Below are positions 24,801-39,800 of a stretch of DNA of 64,000 bases, piece by piece. Position 1 is the stretch's first letter. Each line of letters begins with the position of its first letter. This stretch comes from Cydia pomonella (taxonomy: Eukaryota; Arthropoda; Insecta; Lepidoptera; Tortricidae), in the NCBI RefSeq assembly GCF_033807575.1, contig NW_026907799.1, positions 124,001-188,000 of the forward strand, in the 5' to 3' direction. The notes under the pieces are model-generated. The model saw nothing but the letters and a program-made list of their open reading frames with translations, searched no databases and was not told the DNA's origin. Both the position numbers and the translations under genes were made by a program.

Positions 24801-27800
24801 TTCTGCAGCTGCGAGGAGCCGCGCGCGTGTAGGACCAACTGAGCTGGAAAGTAGTTTATCAAAGTTAATTTTGCACAACGTGTCGTCCCAGCAACGTTGA
24901 ATGTTTAATTTTGAAGGTAAATTTTGACCCGGACAAGCCGTCAGCCAGGCGTTTCTGGCCTCCGTCAAGCACGCCGTCTCGTAGTTTAAAGTGCAGGCCT
25001 TTAATATTTTTCCTACGAGGGAGGACGTGCCATGGACGGAAGATAGAAACGCTGGTAAAGCAACACTAGAAATTTTGCGCGTACCCAGCCCGCCGAATCT
25101 GATGGGCAGGGACGCCTGGTTCCAAGAATGCTCGCTAAGTTGTATATTTAGAATGGATTCTAGGGAAGATCTAATAAGGTTGTCAATCGGTGTTAAGGAG
25201 TTTTGGTGTTTCCAAAATGGACAGCAGCGGAGCAAATAAGTAAATTTTGGTACAAAAAGGCAGGATTTTAAAATAGTCAGAGCGGAATGAGAATTGACGT
25301 CGAGCAAGCGATACAGATAGGGATTGCAATCCGGTCCGGCGGATCCGGTAATCCGGCCGGATCCGGCACTTTTCAGGATATACCGGATCCGGTAAAAATC
25401 GCCGGATCCGGTATAATAAAAAAACGCCTAAATACAGCACGCGCTGTGCGTTTCAGATGAGGAAAAGGCAACGGATACGAGGTATGAAGTTGAACAGAAC
25501 AAAAAACGAATGAAAAAGTTTAAATTTAGTAAGATAAAAATATATTTATTATGTCGATGACTGGGAACAGAAGAGGATTTCTTCTTCTTTCATGTTGGTG
25601 GTACGATATGACGATTACATAAATACTGTAATAGAAAGAAAAATGAAAGGATGGAGATGCCATAGAAGGCATTTGTAATTTATGCTAAAGAGAAGGTTAA
25701 TGTCGTGTCATAATGTTGTGATAGGAGATTAACCAACTACAGTTGGGCTCATCAATATGTGTGAATGAAGAATATATGATAATATTGATAATCTTTAGTT
25801 TTCTCCGATATATGTATATATATGATAAAATATAGATTCTTTTCTATTCAAATTTAAGAGAGAATCTTTTGTCTTTACAATTTCATCCAATCTAGTGCAA
25901 TTTCCTTCATCTCCTGGTACATGCTACTCTACGTCTAGCCAATTCTTTATTTGATCTATGTAACTTTTCTTAGGGAGTCCCTTTCCGCGATGGTTTTCAA
26001 TCGTACATTCTATTATTTTTCGCATTAGATCGTCGTGTCGTGTGTTGTTGCTTATAATTTGACCAATATACTTTTCCATAAATTAAAAAAAAGTACAATT
26101 TTTTTAAGTCATACAGTCTACTACTTTTTCGGACAAATAAATTAGAGCAAGATAATGCTAGAGCGAATTTAATATCATAATTGGTTAAAAGTAAAATATC
26201 TTCGTTAAAAGTAATAAATAATAGTAAGCGTAGGAGTTTAAAATAGAGTTCCGGTTACTCTGGTTATAATATTAGCGGAAAATCGTTGAGCATTAGACTT
26301 TTTGTTTGCCGCGATATCTATTGTCGAGTAGCAGTACTGAGAGTTCCGCTACTCGATGCTAGATGTCGACTACGAAAATAATAAGCGTTTTGGTACCAAA
26401 ACTGATGTATGGAGTGAGCACTCTATATACCTCTTATTTCTCTAATATACTAGAATGGATGTCAACGTTAGAGTTTGTGAGGAAAGAGAAGAGTCGTGGA
26501 ATGTATAGGGCCCAATACATTCCACGACTCTTCTCTTTCCGAACAGACTCTACAAAGAATTCAATCAAAGAACAGTTACGAAAACTTGTCCTTTCAAGGA
26601 GCTCCAATTCCCACCCCACATCCCATCATCAGGCTTTGGAAACTAATCAAATTTATAGTTGTAAACGAAAATTTGAGCACTTTAGAATGGTTAAATATAA
26701 TAAATTACCGATTTAAAATTTTGTTTTTAAAATTATATTGACATTGTGACACTTTTTAATACCAAGTTCTATTTTATTGTTAAGAAGTTATTTATTAACT
26801 TCAAATTATAAATTTAGGAATACGTATTACGCAAAAAAACTAGAAAAATATGTCATTTAATTAACTTTTATATCCCTATACCAAACCGGATCCGGTCCGG
26901 CCGGATCCGGCCGGACTACGGCCAAAATCCGTCCGGATCCGGCCGGATTGAAAATCAATCCGGTTTGCAATCCCTAAATACAGACCTCAGACACACCAAC
27001 TCAGAGATAAGAATGCTATTATATTAGCATAATGTCGCAAGCTTGCTTTATATGCGTTTAGAGTATAACAGTTTAAATGCATTTAGTTACATTAATATGT
27101 ATGTAAATTGTCCAGAATATCGAAGTTGCATAATTTATTTTTATTCGTCGCTATAATAAAATTTAATACGAGTAAGCTATCGAATTTGCTAGCATTATTT
27201 TCAAATCAAATTAAGGAAAGAACGTGACCGTTAGAAGAAAGCAATGTGGTTTAGACGATCTATATTGTAACACCCTGTTTACTCTCAATTTAATTGATTT
27301 ATAGGAAGGAATATATACTAAGCATTCCTGGTAATATTTAGAATTAGAAACTAAAATGTCATATAAAATTTTCTGGATTAGGCCTAGTTTCAGAGATAAT
27401 TAAATGTTTTTCGAAATCATTCTTTCGCCATAAGTCGGTACAAAACACATTTTTGACTGCGGTATTACCACTTTGAGATCTAGTCTGGACATACCTATTG
27501 ATTGACATCGAAAAATTAAAAAAATGTATTCGAGAGGCTGCTCCCAATTAAATAAATAAACTGTTTAGCAGAGGCGGCGCGTCACAAATATTCGTAGGGA
27601 ACCCGTAGCTAAATTTGCTTTCCTGTTCTCCATGAACCGATCGTTAAAGTACTCAATGGGCTGATATTAGACAAGCCGGTGGGAATCGAGTTCTTTGAAC
27701 GATCCGCCACTGCTCTTTAGTTAATTTTAGGTTATGTGTTTATCAATAAAAATTACGTTTTGTGTTCAAAAAAAGGGGGAAAAAAAACAAAAAAATTTTT

Positions 27801-30800
27801 TTCTCGAATTTCACAAAAAGTCCTATTGCATTTTTTGCTTCTGTTGCCATCAGGAATGCACCGTTAAAATCTCTCGCAATGCTCACGGGCACCTTGTATT
27901 GTATTAAATAGGTTTCTTTAATTTCTGAGATAGTCCGTTTATATGAGCCACCTCTGAATCGATTAGGCAAGCGGCAGAATGTGGGTGGAAACGTCAAATA
28001 CCTATTTAAATATGACTATTATAGTGGCCCTTACATACTTTTACGCCACTAAAACGGACTCTTCGACTTCTACGAGGTTTCTTAGAATAGTTACAGACTT
28101 GTAGTAGAGTTAACAAATGCAATATGTATTCTACCGACACCGACTACCGGTCTTGCAATGAACAAACAAAAATTAAAAACAATTATATACACCTATCAAT
28201 GAAAGTGACCAATTGACATTTAGCTATTTGTCAATATTGTGCCCACTTGTACTGTAGGCGGTGACCTTCTGCGGCAATCTCGCGTCCGTTGTGTTACTTT
28301 ACGTAACAAAATGAATACTCGAGGAAACAGTATCGTACTAGGCTTGAACATATTCATTTCCAAATTCCAAATTATATTAAAAGTGCGCAATCGATGTGAC
28401 ATATGACATGTAATTTCATAGTTTTCATAGATTATAACCGGCAACGTGCATGCGTACGCGGGGACTTGGAGCCGTTTTATATTCTAGTTATATTTAATCA
28501 ACACCAAGTTTTCTCATTACACATACATAAGTAGTATGTGTGTTTGTATTTAATAGTCTCCATATTTAGCTCCTTGCACTACCTGTTGACTTTTGTATGA
28601 GTTCGAAATTTCCTGCTACCTAAAGGTTGTCTGGAAGAGATCGCTTTTTAGCGATAAGACCGCCTGTTGTTACCTGGTTCTATTTTCCTTTAAAATTCAT
28701 TTGTAGTTTTACATGTATGTAAAATGTATAATTGTTGGTGCAATAAAGAATATTTACTTACTTACTTAAGTGCATCAAATTACTGCTATGAATTCTCATA
28801 CAGTTTTCATTGGTTATAGCAAATTACAGGCGATTATCGGTGAGCTTGGAGAGGCCATTATAACTATACTATGAGAACGCTTGATGTGACGTCACAATCA
28901 CAATAAATCTTCTTCCATTTCATAAATTTTTATTGATTTTAAAATAGTTGAAAGCGCAACAAAATTTTAGATCTTGTTTTATTTTCTATAGGAAACAACT
29001 TTACTGTCATAATCATAAACTGTCTTCTTCCTGTTAATAACGATAGAACTATCCGTGTCTTACTTTATCGCATACCCCGTGTCCATAACATATCAGGTTC
29101 AGAACTCATTTTACATCCATCGCCATGCCGATTAAACGAATCGTTTGTGGACCTTATTTCCACAGCATAAGGTGTACAGCCAGTTAAATGTTTTCGTTTG
29201 TACATACCGCTTTAAGCAAGCCCTATTCCGGCTAATCTCTGGTCAATTGCATCAGATCTAAAAAGTCGTGTCTCTAGATGAGATCAAGAAGGACTTACAG
29301 CGTTTAGGCTTGTAAGGGTAGATGTCCATTTTAGGAGCGTTTGCGCATACTTGGCTCGTTGAAAAACGAATGCTACCTAGACAAATTATGACTGTTGCCT
29401 TTTACGTGTATCATACATAATTTGTATCTATATGTTTATTTATATTGATGTCTTTCGTTCATTCATAAATTCAGATGAACGTTGAAAATTCAGGACCCTG
29501 ACTATTGTCTATGGTCAAAAACAGATTTCCATGGCCATATTGTTCATCGTATTCACAAACCATACGTTTCAATATCACGCATTCACAGTCCCGGTGATGA
29601 CTGTGATGAGGTTCCTTAAAGTTTTCTTATTTCAGATTTTGGATGTCATACCAAGACAGAGGCAAAATCCACAACGCAGGCTTTGTCAGGTTTTTAAAGC
29701 CTCATTTATTTTTATGTTACTATTCCTTTCATTCATAATTTTTCCGAAAACCACGAATAAAACAATGTTTTTAACGTCCGTCGCTTTAAGTCTGTTCTAT
29801 TATATATATTCTGGACGTTTAGCATCTTGCGGGGGCAAACGCAGTTTGTTATTTCTGCTACAAAACACAAAGCATCTATTTATAACTACGTCGTGCATTG
29901 CCGAGGCCATAAACCATAATAACCGAGATAGTAACCAAGTGTACAAGTAAGCTATGTAGCAACTAACACAAGACAATCACGGGATGTGCACGCGATCGCT
30001 GTCCAAATTCATGAGATGATCGTCTACCTCCGGCTTTATGGGGTCAATGTTTGGACCTAATTTCAAGCTCCTTGAAACCAGTAGGAACCAGGAAACAGCT
30101 TTAAAGGAACTTCAAATTTTAGATCTAGACTACACCGAAAATCATACACAGACTTAGATAGAACTATGCTCATCATCAACTATCTACTATCATTATGGAA
30201 CGCGAAAATGGCCCCATGCTCAATCCTTAGCAGAGACTGCATGCGGCCTCTGATTAGTTTTTAGTTTTAGTTCTATATACTTTTTATATTGTCCTAACAC
30301 TAATAAGTTTAGTCTGAAATAAGTAATTTTTATTAGTATTTATTTATCAACGATAAAATGTCTTGTCCTCTATGACATAAGATGTACTTCTATGAAAAAA
30401 GTCCCGCTGACTCTCTTGCGCTTGTATCTTCTCGGTCAAGAGTGTAGAGTCTATGTGAGTGTAGAACCGACGTTCGTTCTTTTTTGCAATTTTTAGCCTC
30501 GTAAAATGCCTAATTGATCCCCACTTCATAGGTTAGAAATCAGGTGAGTCTAACGCAATCATACATCGGGAATTTGGCCTTAAACACTGCAGAATGTTTT
30601 TTTCCTGCTTACGCAAGGTTGAACGCATACATCACTGTTCTAAACGGAGCTAAAAGGTAACGACATGACTATCACATGCAGTCATGTCATGTGTGTCACG
30701 TACAGATTTGCATTGAAGATAATAGTTTTCCAATTAATTTACATTGTATTGAAGAATGAACCTTATGAATTATGAACATGAATTAGTTCGAATAGAAGTG

Positions 30801-33800
30801 AGAAGTTTTGCCGGTGCCAGTTTGTTTGGCTTATTAGAAGCATCATACTCTGGGATGATAGAACTTGTGAAAATGATCCATTTTTTGTCGTACGATATTT
30901 CTTGTCTAAATTTTAAAAATTACCCGTATCAAACCCGCGGCGGCCGATCATTGTTTTGTGTGGAATGGAAAAGGGTAACGTTATGTAAGTAGCGTTCTAG
31001 TGGAATGCGTCCTTAGAGAACTGGACTTTCATGATAAAAAGCAGCCTTTGCCACATCAAGACCATATCTGGCTTTCAATCAGAGATGGGTCCTTTTAGTT
31101 AGTTGTCCTTATGCTTCATGTGAATAACCTGTCAATCAGAAAAATGTTCTTCCGCCAGAGAGCAGCACTATCACATCACATAAACCATACGAGTAACTTA
31201 TACATAGGTACTAAGCCTTAAACAGTTTTTTGTGAAGTTTTTACTACGAAATTGATGCATCAAAGCGGTTTGTTTACAGAGGCCTACCGCGAAACGTAAA
31301 AATTGAAATTTCGTTATCTGGCCTCTTAATCGCTCGAATATGCAAGAGTGATGGAGTGGCAGTTAACAAAATTTCGATTTTCGTGTTTCAGGGTAAGCCC
31401 TCAAAATGTGGTAGTGGCGCCCTCTACGCAGAGTTTTGCGTAATATCCCCTATTCTATATGCAAAAAATCAGAACTAATAGGTTACACAAGACATTAGTT
31501 AGCCTTGCTTGTTTCACAAACTTGATAATAATAAAATTAATTGAAATGTTTGGAACGGTTTAGTACAAGTTAACAATATATATATTGGGTGAATCAAAGA
31601 TTTACATTATCTACAGGAATTCTACAATACTTAGTCACCAGTCTCATTCTCTTAAAAATGTACCTAACATATACATTGATACATTTAGCTAACTTGACGT
31701 CATCGTTTATACCTATTTATATCGTCATATAGAGCATATGTTTTTCTGGCAAGTACAGTATTGTAAATGAGGAGTAATGAGGAATAATGAATTGTCCTAT
31801 ATTTGTTAGTTCTGTACTTATTGAGTTATTATCTCGTTTTCCATGCTGGGTAGTATCATACATCCTGGTTTTAATAGCACCAAATAAAACGTGCCAAACA
31901 ACAGAGTATTACTTAGACTTTTAAACTTCAAACCCTCTAAATCCTTAATCTGCAGAGATACATCAACGTTGAACCGAAATGCAAAGCCGTCTGTCATCCC
32001 TGCATTTAGTTGACCCAGATCTCGTGTTTGCGCGCAATTCGCTGTGATCCATTGGCTAATAAAACACTTGATCCAGTTGAACTGTAGCGAATCACAAATA
32101 CTAGTTCAGGTGCTTGATTTGCAAAACGGAAAAACCTTTGTTACGGAGTAAAAGAAAGTTTCCATTGCGGTATTTGCGGTCAAAATACCCACCTAAACGC
32201 AAGTAGCAAATGCTGTACTCGTACACTATCAATGTTTTTTTTAATACTACATCGGTGGCAAAAGAAGCATATGGCTCGCCTGATGGTAAGCAGTTTTCGT
32301 AGCTTATGGACGCCTGTAACTCCAGTTGTGTTACATGCGCATTGCCGAACTTTAAAACTCCGCACCCTCCGAGCTCTGGCAACCTTACTCACCGGCAGGA
32401 ACACAACACTATGATCTAGGTTATTTGGCTGCGGTTTTCTGTTGGGTGGAGGTACTTCCCCATCAGTTGGGGTCTGCTCTAGATCTGGAATAACCTCTGC
32501 TGTGCTGTGCACATTCACAGACTTGACAGTGCCCATACTTCTTTTTTGGAGTCTTAAGGACTTACCCGGGTCCAAAAACAGTGTCCAAAATGTGTAAACA
32601 GGCCCTATAATTTTGTGGACAACTAGTGAACTTAGTTTTATTTTAATGATTTCTTATTCTTGCGTAAGCTTTGAATTCTGTGATCAATATCATGACTCAA
32701 GTTGCATCTTAATGTAATCACGAACGACATGCCTCATAGGTATTTAAGTTGATAACTTAAAGTTAATTTGTATTTTATGTCTTCACTTCTTCAGTCCGTT
32801 CAACATGATAGTGTCCTGATCACTTTATATGGAACGAATAATTAGAGATTGCATTAACAAACTTAAAACATGCCTTTATAAAGCATTAGGTATACCTAGT
32901 GTATCAGATTTGGTCGACAACTGCTCTCTCATCTCGGTTGCATTCTCAGCTGCTACTTCGGAATTCATTTTGTCGATTTCTGCGTCAATCAGGGCTAGTC
33001 TAGACAAGAGCTTCAATATAGCCTAGCATATAAATCATCTGAGGTCAATGTGAAATGAATTGGCATATAAAATGTATTACTGGGAAGACCGTCATAGAGA
33101 AATTTCTTATTTTGTATACGTATGCCGCTCAGACACAGTTGGAAAGTAACTCTTCGCTCCTTCTGCTTTACCGGCCTTCTTTCTGTAAGTGGAGTTTGTG
33201 TACAAACCCGAGAGTTAAAAGCGACGAAAGAGCTTGTAGATGATTTTCCCTTATAGATGTTCTTCTCCACATTGACCTTATATCTGTCTTTCTTTAGACA
33301 ATTTAACAATGATGGTTTTGTCCACAGCGAACAATCGATAAGCAGCGCGCGCGCCTCCGTCATGGTGTACGACGACGGCTTGAAGCGCTGGGTGCCGTCA
33401 GGCAGCAGCTCGGGGCTATCCAAAGTCCACATCTACCACCACACCCAGCACAACACCTTCAGGGTTGTTGGGAGGAAGCTCAACGACCATGAGGTACAAC
33501 ATGTTCTATAGACTCTTTAACCCCTAACTTTTGTTTTCTCCTAATCTGAGGTTTTTGGGGATTTCCAGAAAAGTGTCGGGAAGGTAGCGCTTTTTTTTAA
33601 CACTTCTGATAAAGCTAAGAAGCATAAGGCATTTTGGCATCATAACGGTTGACAACTTAGCTTTAAATTCTACGTTATATAATACAGATTTGTGCAGGTT
33701 ATTCAGGTAACTGCCATATGCGTCACGCTCACGTCCCCGACAAAGTTAACTTTTTTGTGGAATTCCTCTGTTACTTTCTTTATTGTGTCTTACACTATCC

Positions 33801-36800
33801 TGGACATCATAGTTCGTTGTTTCCCAAATGAGTTAAAGTCGAAGAGATGTATAAAATGTTCATTGCGGGAATAGTCTTCCCCGAGCTTAAGTGCTGGCCA
33901 GATTTTTTCCACATTTTAGAGGAGATAATAAACCACCTTTCTAAGATCAATTTTTAGGGTGAGCAAGTCGAAACCTAAGCGAGCTAGAAAAACTATTAGC
34001 AAGACTGTCATAAAAGTCAGGTACATGACAAAGATTTACTGGATGCTGAAGTGTCTTTAGAAAATTGGAATTCACGAATGTCTTTTTCTTGACGATAATA
34101 ATACATTTTCTATTATTCCAGGTGGTAATAAATTGCGGCATCGTCCGCGGGCTCAAGTACAACCAGGCGACGGCGACGTTCCACCAATGGCGAGATGCGC
34201 GACACGTCTATGGCCTAAACTTCTCGTGTCGTGAGGACGCGGACAGTTTCGCGAGAGCCATGATGCATACACTTGAGGTACTGAGACTATAATGATAAAC
34301 TTTTAAAGCGGCAGAAGAAGACGTTATACTCGTATAGGGCGCATCGGAAAAACTGCAGCCCTAAGGCATATGGAAGAAATTCTCAGATTATAGAGGAGTG
34401 CTTTGAAATACACAATCTTTGTAAAATACTGTGTACGTACAGTTCGAACACCAAATCTATAGGTTGATTGGAAGACTTGCGGGTGACGTTTTGTTTCCTC
34501 GGGAGTAGTATCCGAATGGTATACGTACCATGACACATGGTACCTCTAGGTAGGCCTCTCGTACAACTTATTATTAATTAATTAAGGAAACTGTTGTATG
34601 GAGTGAGCACTCTAATAAGCTTTTTTATTTTTCTAAGCTCTAGGTTTGGAACATTTGTATGGATTTATTCACTAAGGCAGCTAAAGCTGGTGGAGATTTT
34701 TTGGGAAAATTTTGAGAGGTAACTAGTTTCACTTCATATTTCGTGCTCTGGATGAATCAACCTTATATTAACACAACAAGAAATGAGTTTGAAAATATGT
34801 TAAAGGTATGGCACCTTATGGGTTCACATAAAAGCTATATCAGTGTCAAACTGTATTTTGGTAAGCCAGGCACACTGTTATTAAATTATTTTAGAATTAA
34901 AGATCTCGCTAGTGTTGAGTTACTCACTCGTGAGGCACCTCATTTGTACCACTCACTTTGTTAAATTGTCGCAGAACTTCACACCGCATAAATGTCATAC
35001 ATCACTCCTCAATTAATTTTACTCATTTACTCGCGCGCATCACACACAGCTCTTACCACTCAAACACTTCAAATTTAAAAAAAAACTCTCAGCCTTTCAA
35101 ACTCACTCGCGTTCCTCACAACTCGCAAGAGAGTCGCGAGGCGCTCGGTGCTCACCGACATTCAAATGAAGAAATGAGTCATTGACGTCATCGTATTCAT
35201 CGCTCATACTATCAACTGCCCAACTACAAACCTCAAAAACCGCAACCGCAAGGACAAAAGGTCCACCGAGAAATGCGTTGTGTTTATACCATTCACTCGC
35301 CTCACTGTGACATCCCCTCAAAAATCCTTTAAAAATGAAACAATGAATTGGATTTACCGAAAGAGGGAGTGAGACAGACACGCGCCGTGCTTCAATAACA
35401 CCTCATCGAAAATACGTTAAAAATGAAACACGAAAGAAAACAAGCGTAAGCGTCCGCAAGCTTACATACATATTACGCCATTTTGATCCTAGCATTGCTA
35501 AGTTACTTGTCAAAAGCGAAAAATCTAAGTCATCAAAGAACCTACCGAAGAAAGTTTTTTTTCTCTGTCGCACTTGTAATTTCATACGTAAGTGCGACAG
35601 CAAAGCAAAACTTCATGGTTCGCGGTAGGCCTCCATATTTGTTAGCTATTATTGTACTAACGCGCATACCAGTATAACCTGACCTCAAGACTCATATTGC
35701 TGGTGTCATGTATAATCTGAATCAATTAGACTGGACAGTGAAATGGTTACTTGATAAGCGATTGAAATGCCAACCAAGTCTCACTGGGCATTTACGAAGC
35801 TTGCTTAAAAACAGTTATCGTTTAAGAGACCAAAATATTATTTAAATTATTGAAATATAATATAGTGGCGTACACAAAATATGATAATTTACATTAGTTT
35901 ATTAATAAAAAAAGTAAATATAATTTGTATAGGTGAAATAAACATGTACATTTTAACGATTTGAATTTGTAATACTTTTTGTTAACGTGCTTCGTAAACT
36001 ATTTCGATCATTTATGATTTTGACATATTTATAATACGAGAAACTCGAAAAAGTTGTTCGTAATCTTTAGTTGTGTTTTATAAATAGTGATCAGTGACCA
36101 TTCTTATAATTATGCCAAAATAACAATATATTAACATTGTTTTCGCGATAAAATATACCTGTGGGTCTTTCGTTGTGTCTTTTGCATACAAAAATCAAGT
36201 GTATATTACACGCCGGTGGCATTACCGCGCGAACGTTATTGAGGCTTTCGTTTGTTATCATATTACAATGATATTATTACTGATAAATGATGAGGTGGTA
36301 AGTTAGTAATTTCTATATAATAATGGTACAAACAATATTGGATTTGTTCTCCTTAGTTTGTTAATTGTTTGTTTGGTAGTTTATGGTTAGTATTTATTTC
36401 AATATATGAATGTTAAACTTAAAATGATATCAAGTAGCAAAAATTGATACTGAACAATCTAACAATAAAAATAATAAACTGCTAAATTAGAACAAGTTTC
36501 ATAAAAGCATCAAATTAAGTTGCAATAGGATGTATGTACTTTAACTCCTTAGTTTGATTCTTAAATGTATGTCTTCTGTTGTTAAAGTTCTGTTTTAAAC
36601 CTCCAGAATTGCACTCCAATTAAATATTTAAAAGGAAGTTTAGCAATGCCTAAATATGTATTTACATTAAATATGGTTTGCTGCCGTTGGAGTTGATGGA
36701 ATAGTCGATGCTGCAAAACTGCTAGTACCTCTCCTCATTTGAAGTAAGACATTGTAACACCTCATTTTAGAGAATGAGGTACTCATACAAACTCATTTTA

Positions 36801-39800
36801 AATTGATGTCCTACCCATCACTAGATCTCGCAATAAGCCGACCTGCGATGCATTATTTTCATAACATATTTTAAGAATGTGCGAGTCATGTGCAGCGAGT
36901 GACTAAGTGTGCGACTTATTTGATCAAAGGAACGTTAGCGCTTTAAAAGGAAACACGGTAATTCGAGAGCTGGTAGTGGAAATAAAACTTTCCAGTAGGG
37001 CTAAGATGGTCGGCTCTTTACCATTTGTCACCATGCCTGTCACGTTCTAACAACTATGTAAGTGCGAAAGTGATGGGCATAGTGGCAAGCGAAAAAAATG
37101 GAACCATGCTGCCTCTGCACGTCTTATTTATTAATCCTCTGACATGGCCTTTAATCTCATTTTGAAACGACTTCAAGACAAAGAAGGTTCCTAAAACGTT
37201 GGTATTAGATTTTTTTATATGTATGTTGATTCATCGAGGATAGTTCGACCGATCAGGAAAATCCTGGAGAAATCAAGATAACTCTTCAAATATTTAAGGC
37301 ACACCTATAGTGATTTAGGTATTTTTTTCATAGTAAGCACTATTTGGTACTGTAGTAAAACTGCTTATGATGATATTCTTCGTGTTTACAATTAAAATAC
37401 ATTAGGGTATAGTAATTCTTAAGAGACACACTATTGTCACAATTTTTTATAGCATTTTAAGTCGTTTTTTATTAAAGATTATCGTGATTCAAAAGCGTCC
37501 GTCGTTAGCATTCGTTTGTACTTTTTAATTTGTGTTGTTAGAATGAGAAGAAAGGTATTTTAACGAAAATCAGTTTGCAAACTGTATTATATACTTTTTA
37601 TTTGTTCCTAGATCCTGGCAAACAAACCGAGCGGAAACTCAGCGCCGCCACCGCCACAACCGCCTAATCCGCCTGTACCTTTTAATGGACACAACAACAC
37701 ACAACACTACGATGAAGATATGGGCTACAGGTAAGAACTAAGAACATTGTCTGATGTGTAGGCGTCAAAGAAACCGAGCGATAGCTCAGCGGCGCCACCA
37801 CTGCAACCGCATGTACCTTTTAATGGCCACAACAACACACAACACTACGATGAAGATATGGGCTACAGGTAAGAACTAAGAACATTGTCTGATGTGTAGG
37901 CGTCAAAGAAACCGAACGGCGCCACCACTGCCACCGAATGTACCTTTTAATGGACACAACAACACAACACTACGATGAAGATATGGGCTACAGGTAAGAA
38001 CTAAGAACATTGTCTGATGTGTAGGCGTCAAAGAAACCGAGCGATAACTCAGCGGCGCCACCACTGCCACCGAATGTACCTTTTAATGGACACAACAACA
38101 CACAACACTACGATGAAGATATGGGCTACAGGTAAGAACTAAGAACATTGTCTGATGTGTAGGCGTCAAAGAAACCGAGCGATAACTCAGCGGCGCCACC
38201 ACTGCAACCTCATGTACCTTTTAATGGACACAACAACACACAACACTGCTATGAAGATATGGGCTACATGTAAGAACTAAGTATATTTATTTATTTGAGG
38301 GATTTTCTATATCGATAAACTCAATTATCGATGCTTCTCTCATATCAAAAAGAATTTGAAATTGAGGTGGATTGTCAAAGTAAATTTTGTAGCCACAGTA
38401 GATGTACTGCCATATTTCGACACATGATTAAACTTTTAGAACGCCATTTGAATTTATACCTTATTCTTTCATTGTTATGTGTTACATTCGTTGAATATCA
38501 AAAAGAGGCGCCATCTTACCGGGCATAGGCCAAAAGTACGGCGGCATCTTTTCGAACGATGGCTCCAAATTTTGTTTTGTAAAAATAATAATTTTATTGA
38601 ATGTTTTAACATAAAACAAAATAATAACTCATTTCCCTTCTTTATTAAGAAAGGTTTTTTTTACTTCACTTATTATCATTTTACTCTAACCAAGCGATCG
38701 TACCATGCTTACTATGTTTTGTGTACATTTTATCATCGACCCCGAAATAATAATAAAGGTTTTCTGGAAGAGATCGCTTTTTAGCGATAAGACCGCCTGT
38801 TGTCTGCCTCTAAATTTAATCAATTGTTTATTTTTCTTGTATTTTTTTACTGAGGTGTGCCAATAAAGAGTATTCTATCTATCTATCTATAATACTTACA
38901 AATAATATACAAACGAACCTTGGGGCGATCACTGGTATCAACGAAAAGTATTGATAATTAATTTAATTTATCGATACAGAAACTATCTGTCAATAAATTT
39001 TGCTCCATAAATTCCTAGGTCGGGACATAAAAATACATGACTACTTTCAGAACGATGACGCGCGAAGACGCAGCCATACTGCAGCAACCAGCGTACCACG
39101 CGCCCCAGCACCAGCACCCGCAGTACCACCCGCCCAGCCAGTACCACGCGCCACACCACGCGGTAATACGAGTATATACTCCTCCTTTAACCAGTGGGGC
39201 GACACTCCTCCTTTCGGCTTTTCTCGACTCCGTTCGGCTCAGCATTATTGCTACGAGCAACTATTAAGGTTGGCACAACTTGACGTCCCTATACGTGCAC
39301 GGCCACAGATAATGACTTGAATTTTGACAACCCTAAATGGCCGAAAGTGATAGTGCCATACATTAGAAAGGGACAGCATAATTCGTCCCAGAATCGCTGT
39401 CAAACTTCGGTTTAGAATGAAGTGTCATTTCTGTACGGTAGAGGGAAGGACACAATATCTTATAGGAGAACTGTTGCAAAAGGCAGCTGTAAATAATAGT
39501 TCGAAATCTCTCCGGTGGCGCTAGGGTAGCACAAGAACATGTCATGAACTTAGATGTTATTGACGGAATGAAGTGCGCTGCCAGTGATTTGTTTTCTTTT
39601 TCAAAGTCAAAAATTTGTTCGCTATGTATTGTGGCGCCACCTATTTAAGGTTTTTTGATAGATTCGACAGTTCGTTTGACTAAAAAATACCTAGATATGA
39701 AACTCTCCCAGTAAAAATGAGAGTACAGAGCCATAATCTTTATTGTTTGCGACCGAGTTAAATATTATGTCGTAGTACGGTCGCCAAACCGCTCCGAGGC

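Larger units (their letters stand above)
37612..38280 (+). repeat. Tandem array of exon 4 units, about 138-bp period
   Basis: Five units, each an exon plus a 31-nt intron remnant (GTAAGAACTAAGAACATTGT...GTGTAG). Copies 2, 4 and 5 are nearly identical to each other, while copy 1 differs at its 5' end and has 12 extra nt. Unit spacing is 138 bp, with 125 bp for the deleted copy 3. Confidence 0.95.

Noticed and set aside
26363..26741. Frames inside the hAT element as a transposase
   Set aside because: The residues come from a 60-bp hairpin and AT-rich filler. There are no hAT catalytic or dimerisation motifs.
29531..29950. 139-codon frame with hydrophobic stretches resembling a membrane protein
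   Set aside because: T-rich DNA gives Phe/Leu/Ile by chance. No splice context, homology or GC rise is seen.
33013..33432. Minus-strand 139-codon frame over ena exon 2
   Set aside because: Antisense to the EVH1 exon. The part outside the exon is intron sequence.
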